From an uncultured Neisseriaceae bacterium (GTDB lineage: Bacteria > Pseudomonadota > Gammaproteobacteria > Burkholderiales > UBA11063): DNA of 6,838 bases. The number at the start of each line of letters is the position of its first letter. Position 1 is the stretch's first letter. The position numbers were made by a program, and so were the translations under genes. Positions 5,591 through 6,838 of the stretch are shown here, in pieces. The stretch spans positions 1-6,838 of the forward strand of contig CALFYC010000060.1 in NCBI GenBank assembly GCA_937952895.1, in the 5' to 3' direction. The notes below the pieces were generated by a model. That model was not told the DNA's origin, did no database searches, and was given only the letters and a program-made list of their open reading frames with translations.

Positions 5591-5609
5591 CCCCTTAGAT
5601 AAAATTATA
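5591..5609 (-). promoter_or_regulatory. -10 box and Shine-Dalgarno of the small secreted protein gene
   Basis: On the minus strand TATAAT (5609-5604) is followed, after TTTATCT, by AAGGGG (5596-5591) and, six bases on, by the ATG. This is the strongest ribosome binding site in the window. No good -35 hexamer is seen at 16-18 bases, so an activator may be needed. Confidence 0.5.
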
Positions 5610-5638
5610 GGGTGAACTTTAACAAAATTTTTACCTGC

Positions 5639-5662
5639 ATTTTTGCGAAAATTTGCAAAAAT
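5639..5662. promoter_or_regulatory. Perfect 8-bp dyad, candidate operator
   Basis: ATTTTTGC and GCAAAAAT are perfect inverted arms around the eight bases GAAAATTT. The dyad lies about 30-53 bases upstream of the -10 box of the secreted protein gene, i.e. near -42 to -65, where activators bind. Neither strand has a T run after it, so it does not look like the terminator of the gene ending at 5698. Confidence 0.45.
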
Positions 5663-5697
5663 ATTAAAACCATTGCAGCAGAATGGAATAGTTATAT

Positions 5698-6735
5698 CTA
5701 TCTACTTGATTTTCTGATATCATTATTCACTTCTTCAAATAATTTTTCAATTTGTGTAATAAGGCTATTATTATCTAAGTTCGGCTCAATAAACCAGAGT
5801 ATATAAAACTTTACTATTTGGTTATAAATAACTTGATCTCGATGATTATTTTTATCAATTACTTCGATTTGTGGTATCTCTATGACCTTATTTTCTGTAA
5901 TAAATGTTTCAGGTTCTGCAGCATCTTTAATATATTTGATTAATCTAGATTTTAGTTTTTCATAAGTATTAATAATCTTGTATTTATATAATATTATTAA
6001 TACTGCTACTATATTATGGATGGATCTATCCTTAAGTGGATAATTTATGAGGCCGTCTTTAATAATATTTGAAGATATTATTTCATCACGAATCTTTAAT
6101 AATTGATAAAGTTCCTCAGTATATTTATTAATATCAAAATTAAAATATTCTTCGAAGATATGTTTTACACTATTATGATTTTTATGTAATTCTATATTAC
6201 AGATAAATCTATTATATGCTTGATTGAGTGGCTCCATTAAAGATTTGTTGCTTATAAATTCTAATAAATTAGATATTGCATACTCAGCAGCATTTTTGTT
6301 ATCAAAAATAAAATGCTTGTCGACCAAGTTACCTGAAGTAAAATCAGTATATTTAAGATTAAAATCTTCTTTTTTCAATTTTTCATTAAGATCATCTTGT
6401 TCTTTAGCTTTAGGTTCTGCAATAAAACGTTTATTTCTTATATAATTTGTTGTTTCTAAATATAATTTATGATTTTTAAAATATAAATGGTTAATATCAA
6501 TATATAAACGGACTAAATTATTAAAAGCTTTTATAATGATTTTTTGCTCAATATCTTCATTATAAGAGGATAATTTAATTTGATTATCTCCATTTAATAA
6601 AATTTTTTCAATAATTCGTAAATTATTAATTTGATTGACTTCATATTTTGTTTTTACCTTTGAAAAAAGTCATGAAATATTAAATTATTATTGGATTTAT
6701 TATTACCCTCATGATTATTTTTGTTATTATTCAAT
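5698..6735 (-). pseudogene. Unknown-function gene broken by a frameshift and an IS1595 insertion
   Basis: The minus-strand frame is open from 6669 down to the TAG at 5700-5698 (323 codons), but has no ATG or GTG in its first 97 codons and only a TTG at 6378-6376 without a clear ribosome binding site, so a normal start is missing. Upstream, another frame reads NNNLIFHDFFQ and joins it smoothly (HDFFSKVKTKYEVNQI) if the T6 run (A6 at 6663-6668 on the plus strand) had seven bases. That frame continues through an Asn-rich stretch to the IS1595 end at 6736. Alternatively, removing one T joins an ATG at 6673, also without a ribosome binding site. The predicted protein is helical, very rich in Asn, Ile, Lys and Leu, with no signal peptide or membrane span, and contains NRFICNIELHKNHN and IVKFYILWFIEPNLDNN. 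I do not recognise it. Its position beside transfer genes is only context. It ends with a charged tail EEVNNDIRKSSR. Confidence 0.55.
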
Positions 6736-6838
6736 GGGTCTAGACTATAATAGACATTAGAAAAGTGTTAAAATCTAGTCATGACAATAAAAAATAAGTA
6801 TGTAAATCGTTCAAAAATTTCTGAAGCGAAATTTAGAG
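6736..6838 (+). mobile_element. IS1595-family insertion sequence, left end only
   Basis: GGGTCTAGACTATAATAGAC starts at 6736, forty-five bases before a transposase start codon, and looks like an IS terminal repeat, with an internal 8-base palindrome GTCTAGAC (6738-6745). The IS continues beyond the window, so its other end and the target duplication cannot be seen. If an 8-bp duplication was made, it should be TATTCAAT (6728-6735). The boundary is inferred from the GGG and from the disrupted Asn-rich frame. Confidence 0.55.
6781..6838 (+). CDS. IS1595-family transposase, first 19 codons
   Basis: ATG at 6781 opens a frame that reads MTIKNKYVNRSKISEAKFR and leaves the window. The pattern K-N-K-Y-x-x-R-S-x-I-S-E-x-K-F-R is the N-terminus of IS1595-family (IS1016-like) transposases, where it precedes a helix-turn-helix. 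There is no Shine-Dalgarno; an extended -10-like TGTTAAAAT (6766-6774) ends seven bases before the ATG, so the mRNA may be leaderless. The assignment rests on 19 residues only. Confidence 0.6.
   Translation, partial: MTIKNKYVNRSKISEAKFR

Noticed and set aside
5639..5662. Terminator for the minus-strand gene ending at 5698
   Set aside because: The stem has only GC at its tip and no T run follows on either strand; better explained as a dyad operator.
5698..6378. A complete 226-aa gene starting at TTG 6378
   Set aside because: There is no clear ribosome binding site, and 97 further coding-like codons are open upstream in frame; reported as a broken larger gene.

Overview
The window is strongly AT-rich (roughly 30% GC by eye). 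It looks like an accessory, mobile-element-scarred region of a Gram-negative bacterium. An AT-rich, host-associated gammaproteobacterium of the Francisella/Piscirickettsia type would fit, but the taxon is inferred from composition and gene style only. It contains no CRISPR array and no complete RNA gene.

Left part (1-1079): the 3' end of an AlbA_2/HATPase_c_4 (RecG-like) ATP-binding protein. It is followed by about 230 bases with no gene, which hold two pairs of 11-bp direct repeats and a 23-nt block laid out like the 3' end of a tRNA; this could be an attachment site. An 890-bp IS630-family element (1080-1969) follows. It has 25-bp inverted ends, a TA target duplication and a DD34E transposase split at an A8 run.

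Centre (1953-3619, minus strand): a relic of a P-type (TrbB/VirB11 class) conjugation or type IV secretion cluster. A TrbB-like ATPase (482 aa against the usual ~320) has all its nucleotide-binding motifs plus a ~140-residue insertion in its N-terminal domain. In frame after its stop lie 32 more open codons, whose own stop overlaps the ribosome binding site of a VirB1/TrbN-like lytic transglycosylase start. That second gene is cut by the IS630 after about 33 codons and does not resume on the other side of the element.

Right of centre: divergent from the ATPase is a 498-aa exported membrane protein with the order signal peptide, NlpC/P60 fold with all three catalytic positions replaced, Sel1-like repeat, six membrane segments. 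Convergent with it is a 90-aa secreted protein with a strong Shine-Dalgarno, a perfect -10 box and an upstream dyad. The two genes meet over nested palindromes (5281-5321).

Right end (5698-6838): a large minus-strand gene of unknown function, apparently broken by a frameshift in a T6 run and by insertion of an IS1595-family element whose transposase start runs out of the window.

Overall the window shows a decaying transfer module, with two IS insertions, a probable nonsense codon and two homopolymer frameshifts. Beside it sit two apparently intact genes for exported proteins. The most unusual items are the inactive NlpC/P60-Sel1-membrane fusion, the insertion-bearing TrbB with its post-stop tail, and an IS630 left end that can fold over its own transposase ribosome binding site.
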